64,000 nt of DNA from RYN-230 sp963793825 (GTDB taxonomy: Bacteria > Actinomycetota > Actinomycetes > Streptosporangiales > Streptosporangiaceae): NCBI GenBank assembly GCA_963793825.1, contig CAWCBE010000007.1, positions 310,001 to 374,000 on the forward strand, read 5' to 3'. The translations under genes and the position numbers were made by a program. A model generated the notes under the pieces. That model ran no database searches and was not told the DNA's origin. It was given only the letters and a program-made list of their open reading frames with translations. This document shows positions 8,303-16,818 of the stretch, one piece after another (positions within the stretch are counted from its first letter, which is position 1; every line of letters starts with the position of its first letter).

Positions 8303-10021
8303 ATGGCGGTCGTCGTCCTCGTGGCCATCAGCGGCGACCGCCTCGCGGGCGGCCTGGCTGCGCTGTCCGCCGCGGCCTGGTTCGACGTCTTCCTCACCCG
8401 GCCCTACCGGCAGTTCGCGATCTCCAAACCGTCCGACGCCGTGACCACCGCCGTGCTGCTGGCGGTGGGCGTCACGCTGGCCGTGCGCGTCGACGTCATG
8501 AAGACCAGGATCACGCAGCGATCCCGCGAGGCCGCGGAACTGGGTCAGGCCAACCAGGTACTGCAGCAGCAGGCGGCGATGTTCCGCACGATGCTCGATG
8601 CCGCACCGGACGGAGTGCTGGGCGTGGACGACGCGGGTATCGTGCGCCTGGCCAATGCCCGGGCCGGGCACCTCTTCGGCTACCGGGCGGACGAGCTGAT
8701 CGGCCTCCCGGTCGAGATGCTCATCCCGGAATCCTCCCGGGCCGCGCACCTGGCGCACCGGGCCGGAGCCCGGGCCAGTCCCGGACCGTGGCGCCGCGCC
8801 GGTGGCCGGGACCCGGAGGGCCTGCGCAAGGATGGCACGCGATTCGCCGCCGCCGTCACCCTGGCCCCTATCGGCCTCGCCGGCGCGCCGTCCGTCATGG
8901 CCAGCGTCCGTGACATGACCGAGCTCAGGCGGGCGGAGCAGTCGCTGGTCCGGCTGGCCACCGCCGTCCATCATGCCGATGCGGCCATCACGACCAGAGA
9001 TGCGAACGGCATCGTTACCAGCTGGAACGAAGGTGCCGAGCGGATGTTCGGTTACTCGTCCGCGGAGATTCTGGGCCGGCCGGTCAGTATCCTGCTCCCG
9101 CCGGATCGAGCGGGCGAAGCAGCCGACTTCCAGCGAATCGTGGAAGAGGCGCGCACATATCACGGCGAGACCCGGCGGCGCCGGAAGGATGGAACCGATA
9201 TCGACGTCTCGTCCAGCATCTCGCCCGCGCCACCCGGGCCGGACGGCAGCGTCGGGGTACTGGCGGTCATGCAAGACATCACCGGCCGTAAGCAGGCACA
9301 GGCGGCTCTGGCCAGCCGCACCCGTGAGCTGGAGGCCGCGAACCGCGAGCTGGGCGAGTTCGCCTACGTCGCCTCGCACGACCTGCGCGAGCCGCTGCGT
9401 AAGATCAGCAGCTTCTGCCAGCTCCTGGCCGACCGCTACCAGGGCCGGCTGGACGAGGACGCTGACCAGTACCTCACGTTCGTCGTCAACGGGGCGCAGC
9501 GCATGCAGCAGCTCATCGATGACGTGCTGGCTTTCTCCCGGGCGGGGCGCGGGCAGGAGAAGCCCACCGAGGTGGACTGCGACACGATCATGAAGCGGGT
9601 GGCCGGGGATCTCGCCACCGTGATCGGGGAAACCGGGGCCCAGCTCATCGTGTCCGGCCCCCTCCCGGTGGTGCGGGCCGCGGCAGTCCCGCTGACCCAG
9701 GTCTTCCAGAATCTGGTCAGCAACGCCATCAAGTTCCACGGCAGCGACCCGCCTCAGGTCGCCGTGTCCGCCGAGCGCCAGGACGCGTGCTGGCGGTTCG
9801 CGGTCAGCGACAACGGCATCGGCATCGACCCCGCCTACGCCGAACGGGTCTTCACGATCTTCCAGCGGCTGCATACCAGGGAGGAATTCCCCGGCACCGG
9901 GATCGGGCTGGCGATCTGCAAGAGAATCGTCGAATCGTACGGCGGCACCATCTGGTTCGAATCGAACCCCGGTGGCGGCACCACGTTCTACTGGACCATC
10001 CCCGCCGGGACGGCGGGGTGA
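8303..10021 (+). CDS. Sensor histidine kinase (DUF4118 membrane domain - PAS - PAS - HisKA - HATPase)
   Basis: 572 residues from the first ATG in frame. The N-terminus shows part of a KdpD-type DUF4118 membrane domain (ISGDRLAGGLAALSAAAWFDVFLTRPY region), two PAS domains (about 95-215 and 220-335), the phosphoacceptor helix with YVASHDLREPLRK, and an ATPase domain with NLVSNAIKF, DNGIGID and GTGIGLAIC. The first membrane helix of DUF4118 is readable upstream in the same frame (from about 8185), but there is no ATG, GTG or TTG there. An ATG at 8121 with a good GGAGGG site lies in the frame of the preceding kinase instead. The start is therefore not real or the gene is frameshifted. The phytochrome-like kinase half fits a light, redox or small-molecule sensor; the signal is unknown. 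Confidence 0.85.
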   Translation: MAVVVLVAISGDRLAGGLAALSAAAWFDVFLTRPYRQFAISKPSDAVTTAVLLAVGVTLAVRVDVMKTRITQRSREAAELGQANQVLQQQAAMFRTMLDAAPDGVLGVDDAGIVRLANARAGHLFGYRADELIGLPVEMLIPESSRAAHLAHRAGARASPGPWRRAGGRDPEGLRKDGTRFAAAVTLAPIGLAGAPSVMASVRDMTELRRAEQSLVRLATAVHHADAAITTRDANGIVTSWNEGAERMFGYSSAEILGRPVSILLPPDRAGEAADFQRIVEEARTYHGETRRRRKDGTDIDVSSSISPAPPGPDGSVGVLAVMQDITGRKQAQAALASRTRELEAANRELGEFAYVASHDLREPLRKISSFCQLLADRYQGRLDEDADQYLTFVVNGAQRMQQLIDDVLAFSRAGRGQEKPTEVDCDTIMKRVAGDLATVIGETGAQLIVSGPLPVVRAAAVPLTQVFQNLVSNAIKFHGSDPPQVAVSAERQDACWRFAVSDNGIGIDPAYAERVFTIFQRLHTREEFPGTGIGLAICKRIVESYGGTIWFESNPGGGTTFYWTIPAGTAG

Positions 10022-10105
10022 TGCGGGCTGAGCCCCGGGAGATGCCCGCCTGCCGCGGCAGTGAGCTGCCCGCGACCCCATTCTCCCGCTCCGGTCGTGA
10101 CCGGC

Positions 10106-11371
10106 TCAGGTGGCCAAGTCCCCCGGTCCGGGCGCGGCCGGGAAGAGCATCGTGACCGTCGTACCCGCCCCCGGCCTGGATCCCAGCTCGATCCGGCCGC
10201 CCCAGCGGGTCACGATCGCGTGAGCGACAGCCAGGCCCAGGCCGGTGCCCTCGCCCGGCTTTTTGGTCGTGAAGAACGGGTCGAAAACCCGGCCTATGAC
10301 GCCCTCGCCGATGCCCGGGCCGCAGTCACGAACCTGCACCCGGACCCAGGAGCGGGGCGGCCCTGCGCCCTCAGGCGGCCCGGCCTCCTCATTGGCCGTG
10401 CTGATGACCACGCACCCCGGGCCGCTGATCGCATCACGGGCGTTGTCGGCCAGGCTGGCCAGGAGTTGCTGGATGTGCCCCTGGTCGATCCGGACCGGAC
10501 GCAGATCCGTGGTCAGGTCGAGGTCCAGGGTGATCCCGGGTCCCAGCCGGGAGACCAGCAGGGCGCGGGTCCGGACGATAACGTCGTTGAGAATCAGCAG
10601 CTCGGCCCGGGCCATGTCCTGCTCGGCGAACACAGTCAGCAGGCGGGTCAGCTCGGCCGCGCGGCGCCCGGCGTGCTGGATCCGCCGCACGTCGCCGCGG
10701 GCCTCTTGCCAGTATCCGGTGTCGGCCGAGGGTGCGCCATCCAGCGCGTCCGCCACGAAGTCCGCAGAGTTGAGGATCACGCCCAGCAAGTTGTTGAAAT
10801 GATGGGCGATCCCGCCGGCCAGCCCGCCCAGCCGGGCCAGCTGCTGCGCCTGCTCCAGCTCCCGCTCGAGCCGTTTCCGCTCGACGGCGTAGCGCACCGT
10901 CTTGGCCAGCAGGGGGGCGTCGAAGCGGCCCTTGATCACGAAGTCCTGGGCACCCTCGCGGACCGCGGCCAGCGCCATGTCCTGGTCACTATTGCCGCTG
11001 ATGACCACGACGGGGACGCCAGGGGCCCGGCGCAGGATGGTCCGGACCACGTCCAGGCCCTGGCCGTCGGGTAGTCCCAGGTCCGTCAGGATGCAGTCCG
11101 CCCAGCCAGCCACCGACCCGAAGTCAACATCCGCCAGCCGGGCCGCCTGTGTCCACTCGGCCGCGGCGTTGGCCCGGGCCAGCATCGCCTCAGCCAGGCT
11201 GGCGTCCGCGGGATCATCCTCGATGAGAAGCAGCCGCAATGGTGCGGGAGCGGGCGTGGGCATGGTGTCGGCCTGGGCTGGCCGGGCTGGCCCTTCGACG
11301 CCGGGCACCGGGCCGGAGGCCGCTGCGCTAGAACATTCGCCGCTCACCGGCTCACTCACCCACCCGCTCAC
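10106..11371 (-). CDS. Receiver-histidine kinase (REC - HisKA - HATPase)
   Basis: 421 residues from a GTG. A disordered Pro/Ala/Gly-rich N-terminus (about 40 residues) is followed by a receiver (EDD at 51-53, phospho-acceptor D97, K147). Then comes a phosphoacceptor helix with IAHHFNNLLGVI (H190) and an ATPase domain with NARDAI, DCGPGIG and GEGTGLGLA. Receiver-first kinases relay a phosphate received from another kinase; the two kinases encoded convergently to the left are obvious candidates. An alternative start is the ATG at 11263, which would remove the disordered segment. Neither start has a strong ribosome site. The promoter side faces a palindromic AT-rich element (11392-11429) shared with the divergent murF-like gene. 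Confidence 0.83.
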   Translation of the reverse strand: MSGWVSEPVSGECSSAAASGPVPGVEGPARPAQADTMPTPAPAPLRLLLIEDDPADASLAEAMLARANAAAEWTQAARLADVDFGSVAGWADCILTDLGLPDGQGLDVVRTILRRAPGVPVVVISGNSDQDMALAAVREGAQDFVIKGRFDAPLLAKTVRYAVERKRLERELEQAQQLARLGGLAGGIAHHFNNLLGVILNSADFVADALDGAPSADTGYWQEARGDVRRIQHAGRRAAELTRLLTVFAEQDMARAELLILNDVIVRTRALLVSRLGPGITLDLDLTTDLRPVRIDQGHIQQLLASLADNARDAISGPGCVVISTANEEAGPPEGAGPPRSWVRVQVRDCGPGIGEGVIGRVFDPFFTTKKPGEGTGLGLAVAHAIVTRWGGRIELGSRPGAGTTVTMLFPAAPGPGDLAT

Positions 11372-11391
11372 CTGTCCAACCGACCACTGTT

Positions 11392-11429
11392 GATTACAAT
11401 GAGTAAGTTTACAACTCCAAATTGTAATC
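11392..11429. promoter_or_regulatory. AT-rich inverted repeat between divergent genes (candidate operator)
   Basis: GATTACAAT (11392-11400) and ATTGTAATC (11421-11429) are exact reverse complements, 20 bases apart. A third copy of the TTACAA core lies between them at 11409-11414. In DNA this GC-rich such a stretch is exceptional. It can control the receiver-kinase gene to the left and the murF-like gene to the right. Confidence 0.6.
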
Positions 11430-11531
11430 GATCAGCGGGCTGTGCCGGTCACGGTAAGGTCTGTCTTGACGCGCCCGGCCTGGGCGTCGGGTGCGGCCGA
11501 GAGTGGTCCAGGTGAGGGTGGAGAGATTCTC

Positions 11532-12947
11532 GTGATCCCCATGACGCTAGAGGACATCGCATCGGCCACCGGTGGGACGCTCTGCGATGCGCCCGGTCCG
11601 GGAGCGCTGGTGACCGGGCCGGCGGCCAGCGACTCACGAGAGGTCGTCCCGGGCGGGATGTTCGCCGCCGTCACCGGCGCGCACGTCAACGGTCATGACT
11701 TCGCCGCCGCCGCGATTGCGGCCGGGGCGGCCTGCGTGCTCGCCTCCCGGCCAGTCGGCGTTCCCGCTGTCGTCGTCACCGACGTGGTGGCCGCGCTGGG
11801 CAAGCTGGCCCAGGCCGTCCTGGCCCGGGTCGGCTCTCCCGCGGTGATCGCGCTGACCGGGTCCTCCGGCAAGACCTCCACCAAGGACCTGCTCAGCCAG
11901 GTCCTCCAGGAGCTGGGCCCGACCGTGGCCACGCCGCGGTCGTTCAACACCGAGATCGGCCTGCCGCTGACCGTGCTCACCGCCGATCAGTCCACCCGGT
12001 ACCTGGTGCTGGAGATGGGCGCCCGGCACAAGGGAGACATCGCCTACCTGGCCTCGCTGACCCCGCCGCGGATCGGGCTGGTCCTCAACGTCGGCTCGGC
12101 GCACATCGGTGAGTTCGGCAGCAAGACAGCCATCGCCGCCGCCAAGGGCGAGCTGGTCGAGGCCCTGCCCGACGCCGGGCACGGCGGCGTTGCCGTCCTG
12201 AACGCCGATGACGAGCTGGTCGCCGCCATGACCGCCAGGACCGCGGCGCAGGTGCTGACCTACGGCCAGGCTCCGGCCGCGGCCGTGCGGGCCAGCGACG
12301 TCGGGTTCGATGACGGGGGGCGAGCCAGCTTCACCCTCGTCACCCCGGCCGGGATCGCGCTGGTCAGGCTGCAGATGCCCGGCGAGCACCAGGTGAGCAA
12401 CGCGCTGGCCACCGCCGCGGTGGCCCACGCCCTCGGCCTGGAGACCGCCGCGACCGCCGCGGCCCTGTCCGCCGCACGCTCCCTGTCCCCGGGCCGCATG
12501 CAGGTCATCGAGCGCGGCGACGGAGTCACGATCATCAACGACGCCTTCAACGCCAACCCGGAATCGATGCGCGCCGGGCTGCGCACCCTGGCCACCATGG
12601 CGGCCGGCCGCCGGTCGATCGCGGTGCTCGGGGAGATGCGCGAGCTCGGCCCGCACGCCGCGGCCGGGCACGCGCAGACCGGCGAGCTGGTCGGCCAGCT
12701 GGGGATCGACATGCTCGTCGCGGTGGGCGGCGAGGACGCCCGGACCCTGGCCGGAGCGGCCCGCCGGGTGAACCCGGCGCTCGCCCCTGAGCTCGCCACC
12801 GACCGGCACGCCGCGGCCGGCCTGATCCGCGGCCGGCTCAAGCCCGGCGACATCGTGCTGGTGAAAGCCTCGCACAGCGTGCAACTCGACGACCTTGCAC
12901 TGTCCCTGGCCGCCACGCCGGAGGTCCCGGCCGGGCCGCCGGGCTGA
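11532..12947 (+). CDS. murF: UDP-MurNAc-tripeptide:D-Ala-D-Ala ligase-like Mur ligase
   Basis: 471 residues, full MurF length. The N-terminal domain (SDSREVVPGGMFAAV), the central ATP-binding loop LTGSSGKTSTKD (108-119), NTEIGLPLT (139-147), EMGARHKGDI and the C-terminal domain (NDAFNANPESMRAGL, LGEMRELG) are all present. MurF adds D-Ala-D-Ala to the UDP-MurNAc peptide in the cytoplasm, the last soluble step of peptidoglycan precursor synthesis. The GTG at 11532 is preferred (GGAG eight bases upstream); an in-frame ATG is three codons later. Actinobacterial murF normally sits in the division/cell-wall cluster. This copy stands alone among sensor kinase genes, so it may be a paralogue with a conditional role. 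Gene family sure; exact substrate inferred. Confidence 0.88.
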   Translation: MIPMTLEDIASATGGTLCDAPGPGALVTGPAASDSREVVPGGMFAAVTGAHVNGHDFAAAAIAAGAACVLASRPVGVPAVVVTDVVAALGKLAQAVLARVGSPAVIALTGSSGKTSTKDLLSQVLQELGPTVATPRSFNTEIGLPLTVLTADQSTRYLVLEMGARHKGDIAYLASLTPPRIGLVLNVGSAHIGEFGSKTAIAAAKGELVEALPDAGHGGVAVLNADDELVAAMTARTAAQVLTYGQAPAAAVRASDVGFDDGGRASFTLVTPAGIALVRLQMPGEHQVSNALATAAVAHALGLETAATAAALSAARSLSPGRMQVIERGDGVTIINDAFNANPESMRAGLRTLATMAAGRRSIAVLGEMRELGPHAAAGHAQTGELVGQLGIDMLVAVGGEDARTLAGAARRVNPALAPELATDRHAAAGLIRGRLKPGDIVLVKASHSVQLDDLALSLAATPEVPAGPPG

Positions 12948-13165
12948 CTTCCGGCGCAGCGCCAGGCGGACCGCGCTAACCGGCGCAGAGCGTTCGTCAT
13001 GGCCACCCACGGCCCGCTCCCCGGGCTGCCTCCCGCGGCCGGCGGGCCGCCCGGGACACCGCCGTTCGCCTCATCTGACGCTCTGATTACATACGCCGGC
13101 GGTGCCCGGCGGCGGCCCGGAACCGCCCGGTAGCCTGGGCGGAAGACCAGCCGGAGGAGAGTAAC

Positions 13166-13579
13166 GTGACCCTGCCCGCCAGACAGCTGCGGACCCTCAA
13201 CCGGATCGAGCGGAGGCTGGGCGACTCTGACCCCCGGCTGCGGTCCTTGTTCGCCATCTTCACCCGGCTCACCCACGACGAGGAGATGCCGGGGGTGGAG
13301 GAGGTGAAGGCCCGGCTGTCCCGGATCAGTGGCTGGGTCGGGCGCCGCACCGGCCCGGTGCGGCGCCGCATCCCCCGGCCCTCCGACCGGGTCAAGGCGG
13401 TGCTGTTCTTCCCGGCCGCGCTGGCCGCGGTGATCTGCGCCCTGGTCCTGGGGGCCAGCGGCCCCACCATGCAGCGCTGTGCGACCACGATCCGGACTCC
13501 GGCCTCCGAGCTCATCGTCAAGGCGCGGCAGTGCCGCCTGACCATGGTCCGGTTCCCGGCCCCAGCCTTCGGCCACTAG
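13166..13579 (+). CDS. Small DUF3040-like membrane protein
   Basis: 137 residues. The start, LPARQLRTLNRIERRLGDSD, matches the opening helix of DUF3040 proteins ('L...e.r.L..IE..L...dP'). It is followed by a basic segment (RRTGPVRRRIPRPSDR) and one hydrophobic helix (VLFFPAALAAVICALVLG). The GTG start follows GGAGGAG. Function of the family is unknown; it is common in actinobacteria. It lies alone between murF and a convergent acetyltransferase gene. Confidence 0.65.
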   Translation: MTLPARQLRTLNRIERRLGDSDPRLRSLFAIFTRLTHDEEMPGVEEVKARLSRISGWVGRRTGPVRRRIPRPSDRVKAVLFFPAALAAVICALVLGASGPTMQRCATTIRTPASELIVKARQCRLTMVRFPAPAFGH

Positions 13580-13602
13580 GGCTGGCGGCCGGCTGTCATC
13601 AG

Positions 13603-13664
13603 GTCAGCCTGCGGGCCAGCCACCCGCATGCCACGTCAGCCTGCGGGCCAGCCACCCGCGTGCC
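13603..13664. repeat. 30-bp direct repeat at the end of the acetyltransferase gene
   Basis: Two 30-base copies (13603-13632 and 13635-13664) differ at one base. The right copy encodes the last residues of the leftward acetyltransferase gene (RHAGGWPAG and stop); the left copy is just beyond the stop. It looks like a recent tandem duplication of the gene end. Confidence 0.8.
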
Positions 13665-14244
13665 GCACCCAGACCATCCGCCGGCCCATTTCGCCCGGCG
13701 CCTCGGGGTCGATCCGGTCGATGCGGTCGAGCTGGTAGCCGAGTTTGCGCGGGATGGCGGCGCTGGCCTTGTTCGCCTCGTCGCAGTGAATCTCCACCCT
13801 GGTCACACCGTCCAGCGCGAGCGCCGCGCCGGTCAGCAGCCGGGCGGCCTCCGTGCCGATGCCACGGCCGGCAAAGCGGCTGTCGATCCAGTAGCCGATC
13901 TCCATGCCGCCGTCGCCGACCCGCCGGTGCAGCCCGATCTCGCCGACCACGGCGGGCCCGGGCCACAGCAGCACCGAGTAGATGAAGTCGCTGCCCGCCT
14001 CCCACAGCTCATCGGCCTCGGCCACCCGAACCAGCTGGGTCCGCGGTTCGGCCGCCTCCCGGGTCGCCCAGGCCATCCACGGCCTCAGTTCCGCCAGGCT
14101 CACCCCGACCGCCGCGGCAATGGCCTCGGCGTGATCGGCGTGGACCCGCCGGAGCATAATGCGCGGCGACCGCACCTCCTCGGCCGGGGCGAGGGCCGCC
14201 GGCGTCCGCGCGGCCGTTCCCGCGTGATCAGGGGCTGGACACAT
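13636..14244 (-). CDS. GNAT-family N-acetyltransferase (RimJ/RimL-like)
   Basis: 202 residues. The RimL-type layout is clear: SPRIMLRRVHADHAEAIA at the start, LRPWMAWA, VVGEIGLHRR, then the acetyl-CoA loop RGIGTEAARLL, and VEIHCDEANKASAAIPRKLGY near the end. Such enzymes transfer acetyl from acetyl-CoA to N-terminal or side-chain amines of proteins or to small amines; the substrate is unknown. It is monocistronic and convergent with the DUF3040-like gene. Its last codons lie in a tandem repeat. Confidence 0.85.
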   Translation of the reverse strand: MCPAPDHAGTAARTPAALAPAEEVRSPRIMLRRVHADHAEAIAAAVGVSLAELRPWMAWATREAAEPRTQLVRVAEADELWEAGSDFIYSVLLWPGPAVVGEIGLHRRVGDGGMEIGYWIDSRFAGRGIGTEAARLLTGAALALDGVTRVEIHCDEANKASAAIPRKLGYQLDRIDRIDPEAPGEMGRRMVWVRHAGGWPAG

Positions 14245-14268
14245 GGCCTCATCCTAAGCAGGGGACGG

Positions 14269-14346
14269 CTGGTCAGTCCGGCACGCCCGGCTGGTCAGTC
14301 CGGCACGCCCGGCTGGTCAGTCCGGCACGCCCGGCCGGTCAGTCCG
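14269..14346. repeat. 22-bp tandem repeat array
   Basis: Three perfect copies of ctggtcagtccggcacgcccgg (14269-14334) and a partial fourth. It fills the space upstream of the acetyltransferase gene and downstream of the NDH-2 gene. Confidence 0.88.
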
Positions 14347-14404
14347 GGGCCCCGGGCCAGCCGGCTCATGCCGCTACGCCCATCCGGCCCGACCGGTTCA
14401 CCCG

Positions 14405-15790
14405 TCAGCCGGATACGCGCGACTCCGCACCGTCCAGCGCCCGGCGCTCGGTCCCGACCGGCAGCGGCCCGTCCACCATGAACGGCGGCGGGTCATCCCC
14501 GACGATCACCCCGCCGCCGTGGCCCCAGGTGAGGTACCGCCAGGACAGGTTGAGCATGGCGGACAGCCGGTTCCGGTTGCCGAGCAGGGTGAGCAGGTGC
14601 AGCGCCAGCCAGGCGAGCCAGGCCAGGGTGCCCCGCACCCGGATCCGGTGCGGCAGCTCCACTACCGCGGACCGGCGCCCGATCGTGGCCATGATGCCCT
14701 TGTCGCGGTACTCGAACGCGCTGACCGGCTCACCGTCAGCCAGCCGCCGGATCTGCCGGGCCGCGTGCCGTCCGGTCTGCAGCGCGGGCTGGGCCAGCTG
14801 CGGCAGCGGCTGATCCTCGATGAGCGCCAGGTCACCCAGGGCGAAGATGCGGTCCTGACCGCGGACCCGCAGGTCCGGATCCACCAGGATGCGGCCGCCG
14901 CGGCCCTGCGGCAGGCCCCACTGGGCCACTGCCGCGGGAGCGGAGACGCCGGCCGCCCACACGGTCACGTCGCTGGGCAGCTCCTCCCCGCCCGCGAGGA
15001 TGACGCGGTCCCGGCGCACCTCGGCGATGGCCGTGTCCAGCCGGACCTCGACACCGCGGCCCGCGAGCTGCTGGCGGGCGTACTCGCGGAGCTCAGGGCT
15101 GAACGGCAGCAGCAGCGCCGGTGCCTGCTCGACCAGCCTGATGTGCACCGCGGCCAGGTCCACCTCGGGGAAGGCGGCATCCAGCGCGGTGCTGCGCAGC
15201 TCGGCGAGGGCGCCGGCCAGCTCCACCCCGGTGGCGCCGCCGCCGACCACGGTGAAGTTGACCTCTTTCCCCGGGCCGGCGATGTCCAGCCGCTCCAGCC
15301 GGGCCATCAGGTGATTGCACAGCTCGATGGCGTCGCGCCGGGTGTACAGGCCGAGGGTGTGCTCCGCGGCCCCGGCGACGCCGTAGTAGGCGGCCGAGAC
15401 GCCGGTGGCCAGGACCAGGTAGTCGTAGCCCAGCTCGGCGCCGTCCGCCAGGGTGATCCGGCGGGCGGCGGGATCGACCGCGGTGACCTCGCCGAGCCGG
15501 AACCGGGCGCCATGCCGCCGGGTGAAAGCGCGCGCCGGGTAGGAAACGTCACCGGGGTTCAGCCCGCCGGTGGCCACCTGGTAGAGCAGCGGCTGGAAGG
15601 TGCTGTATACATTCCGGTCGATGAGCAGGACCGGCAGCCCGGCCCGGGACAGCCCGTCGACCGCGGCCAGGCCGGCGAAGCCGGCGCCTACCACGATCAC
15701 GGCCGGCTGGCCCGGTGCCCGGGGGCCTGCCGCCCTCCGCGGCCTGCCCCGCCACGTTGTCGCCATGTCTGCTGCCCCAGGAGTGATCAT
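14405..15790 (-). CDS. ndh: Type II NADH dehydrogenase (NDH-2)
   Basis: 461 residues. It has an FAD-binding GAGFAGLAAV (about 36-45), a second dinucleotide motif VVGGGATGVELAGAL for NADH, and FALGDLALIEDQPLPQLAQPA near the C-terminus, the usual order in NDH-2. The enzyme passes electrons from NADH to menaquinone at the inner face of the membrane without pumping protons. A hydrophobic C-terminal stretch (TLAWLAWLALHLLTLLG) fits peripheral membrane attachment. The ATG at 15790 follows GGGAGG by 9 bases; an in-frame ATG eight codons later is possible. It is divergent from a stress sigma factor gene. Confidence 0.88.
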   Translation of the reverse strand: MITPGAADMATTWRGRPRRAAGPRAPGQPAVIVVGAGFAGLAAVDGLSRAGLPVLLIDRNVYSTFQPLLYQVATGGLNPGDVSYPARAFTRRHGARFRLGEVTAVDPAARRITLADGAELGYDYLVLATGVSAAYYGVAGAAEHTLGLYTRRDAIELCNHLMARLERLDIAGPGKEVNFTVVGGGATGVELAGALAELRSTALDAAFPEVDLAAVHIRLVEQAPALLLPFSPELREYARQQLAGRGVEVRLDTAIAEVRRDRVILAGGEELPSDVTVWAAGVSAPAAVAQWGLPQGRGGRILVDPDLRVRGQDRIFALGDLALIEDQPLPQLAQPALQTGRHAARQIRRLADGEPVSAFEYRDKGIMATIGRRSAVVELPHRIRVRGTLAWLAWLALHLLTLLGNRNRLSAMLNLSWRYLTWGHGGGVIVGDDPPPFMVDGPLPVGTERRALDGAESRVSG

Positions 15791-15948
15791 GAATTAGTGC
15801 CTCCCACCTCAGTAACAGCGATCGGGCCCAGAACATGCCGTCCCGGTCACGGTCCGGCCACCGCAGACGGCGCCATGTTTATCTCCCGTGCAGCGGGCAC
15901 AGAGGGGGGCGCTCCCTCCTCGCGTGGAGCCCGGCAGCGGAGGTGATC

Positions 15949-16818
15949 ATGACGAGGATGGCCCTTCGCCGCGGGCCAGCACCCCCGTCGGCCCGCCCCG
16001 GCTTGCACCGCCTGGACGACGGCGAGCTGCTGGGCCTGGTCAGGTCGGAGCCGATCGGCAGCGCCCTGCGCAGCGACGCCTGCGAGGTCCTGGTGCTGCG
16101 GCACGAGGCGCTGGTCCGGTCCTGCGTGCTCCGGTACCGGGATGCCCCGGAGTCGGCCGAGGAACTAATGCAGGTCGGCTACGTCGGCCTGCTCAAGGCG
16201 ATCAACAACTTCGACCCCGCGTTCGGCGGCAGCCTGGCCGCCTATGCACAGCCGTGCATCAGCGGGGAAGTGAAGCGCCACTTCCGGGATAAGCGCTGGC
16301 AGGTCCGGGTCAAGCGGTCGGCGCAGGAACTGCTGCTGGAGGTCAGGCAGGCCAGCGCGGACCTGGCCCAGCAGCTGGGCCGGTCACCCGCCGACGCGGA
16401 ACTCGCCCGGCATCTCGGGGTCAGCGACGCGGAGCTGCGCGATGCGCGGCGCGCAGACCTGTTCTTCCACGCGCCGTCCCTGGACGCGCCGCTGCCCCGG
16501 ACGGAAGGCATGCCCCGGCTGGCCGACCTGCTCGGCGAGGAGGACCCCCGGCTGGCGCTGGCAGTGGACATGGACGCGGTCAGCGCGCACTGGACCGAGC
16601 TTCCCGCTCGGGAGCGCCGGATCCTGCTGATGCGGTTCTACGGCAACATGTCGCAGGCCCAGATCGGCGCCCGGCTGGGCATCTCCCAGATGCACGTCTC
16701 CCGGCTCCAGGCCGGAGCACTCAGCTACCTGCGGGACCGGCTGCTCGGGCAGGAGCCAGCCGCCGTGCCGTCCCCGCCAAGCGGCTCAACCTTAACGCAG
16801 ACAAGGAGACCGGCATGA
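15949..16818 (+). CDS. SigB/SigF-type alternative sigma-70 factor
   Basis: 289 residues. Region 2 (LMQVGYVGLLKAINNFDPAF, AYAQPCISGEVKRHFRDKRW), region 3 (ELARHLGVSDAELRDA) and region 4 (ELPARERRILLMRFYG, SQAQIGARLGISQMHVSRL) are in the order seen in SigF/SigB stress and developmental sigma factors. The region 2 'PCISGEVKRHFRDKRW' phrase is diagnostic of this class. The ATG at 15949 follows GGAGG by 6 bases; another ATG lies three codons later. Its stop overlaps the start of the next gene (ATGA). These factors are usually controlled by anti-sigma and anti-anti-sigma proteins plus SpoIIE-type phosphatases; one such phosphatase is encoded just downstream on the other strand. No anti-sigma gene is visible here. 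Confidence 0.9.
   Translation: MTRMALRRGPAPPSARPGLHRLDDGELLGLVRSEPIGSALRSDACEVLVLRHEALVRSCVLRYRDAPESAEELMQVGYVGLLKAINNFDPAFGGSLAAYAQPCISGEVKRHFRDKRWQVRVKRSAQELLLEVRQASADLAQQLGRSPADAELARHLGVSDAELRDARRADLFFHAPSLDAPLPRTEGMPRLADLLGEEDPRLALAVDMDAVSAHWTELPARERRILLMRFYGNMSQAQIGARLGISQMHVSRLQAGALSYLRDRLLGQEPAAVPSPPSGSTLTQTRRPA

Noticed and set aside
14269..14346. CRISPR-like array
   Set aside because: Units are directly adjacent with no unique spacers, so this is a minisatellite. The same holds for the other arrays in the window.
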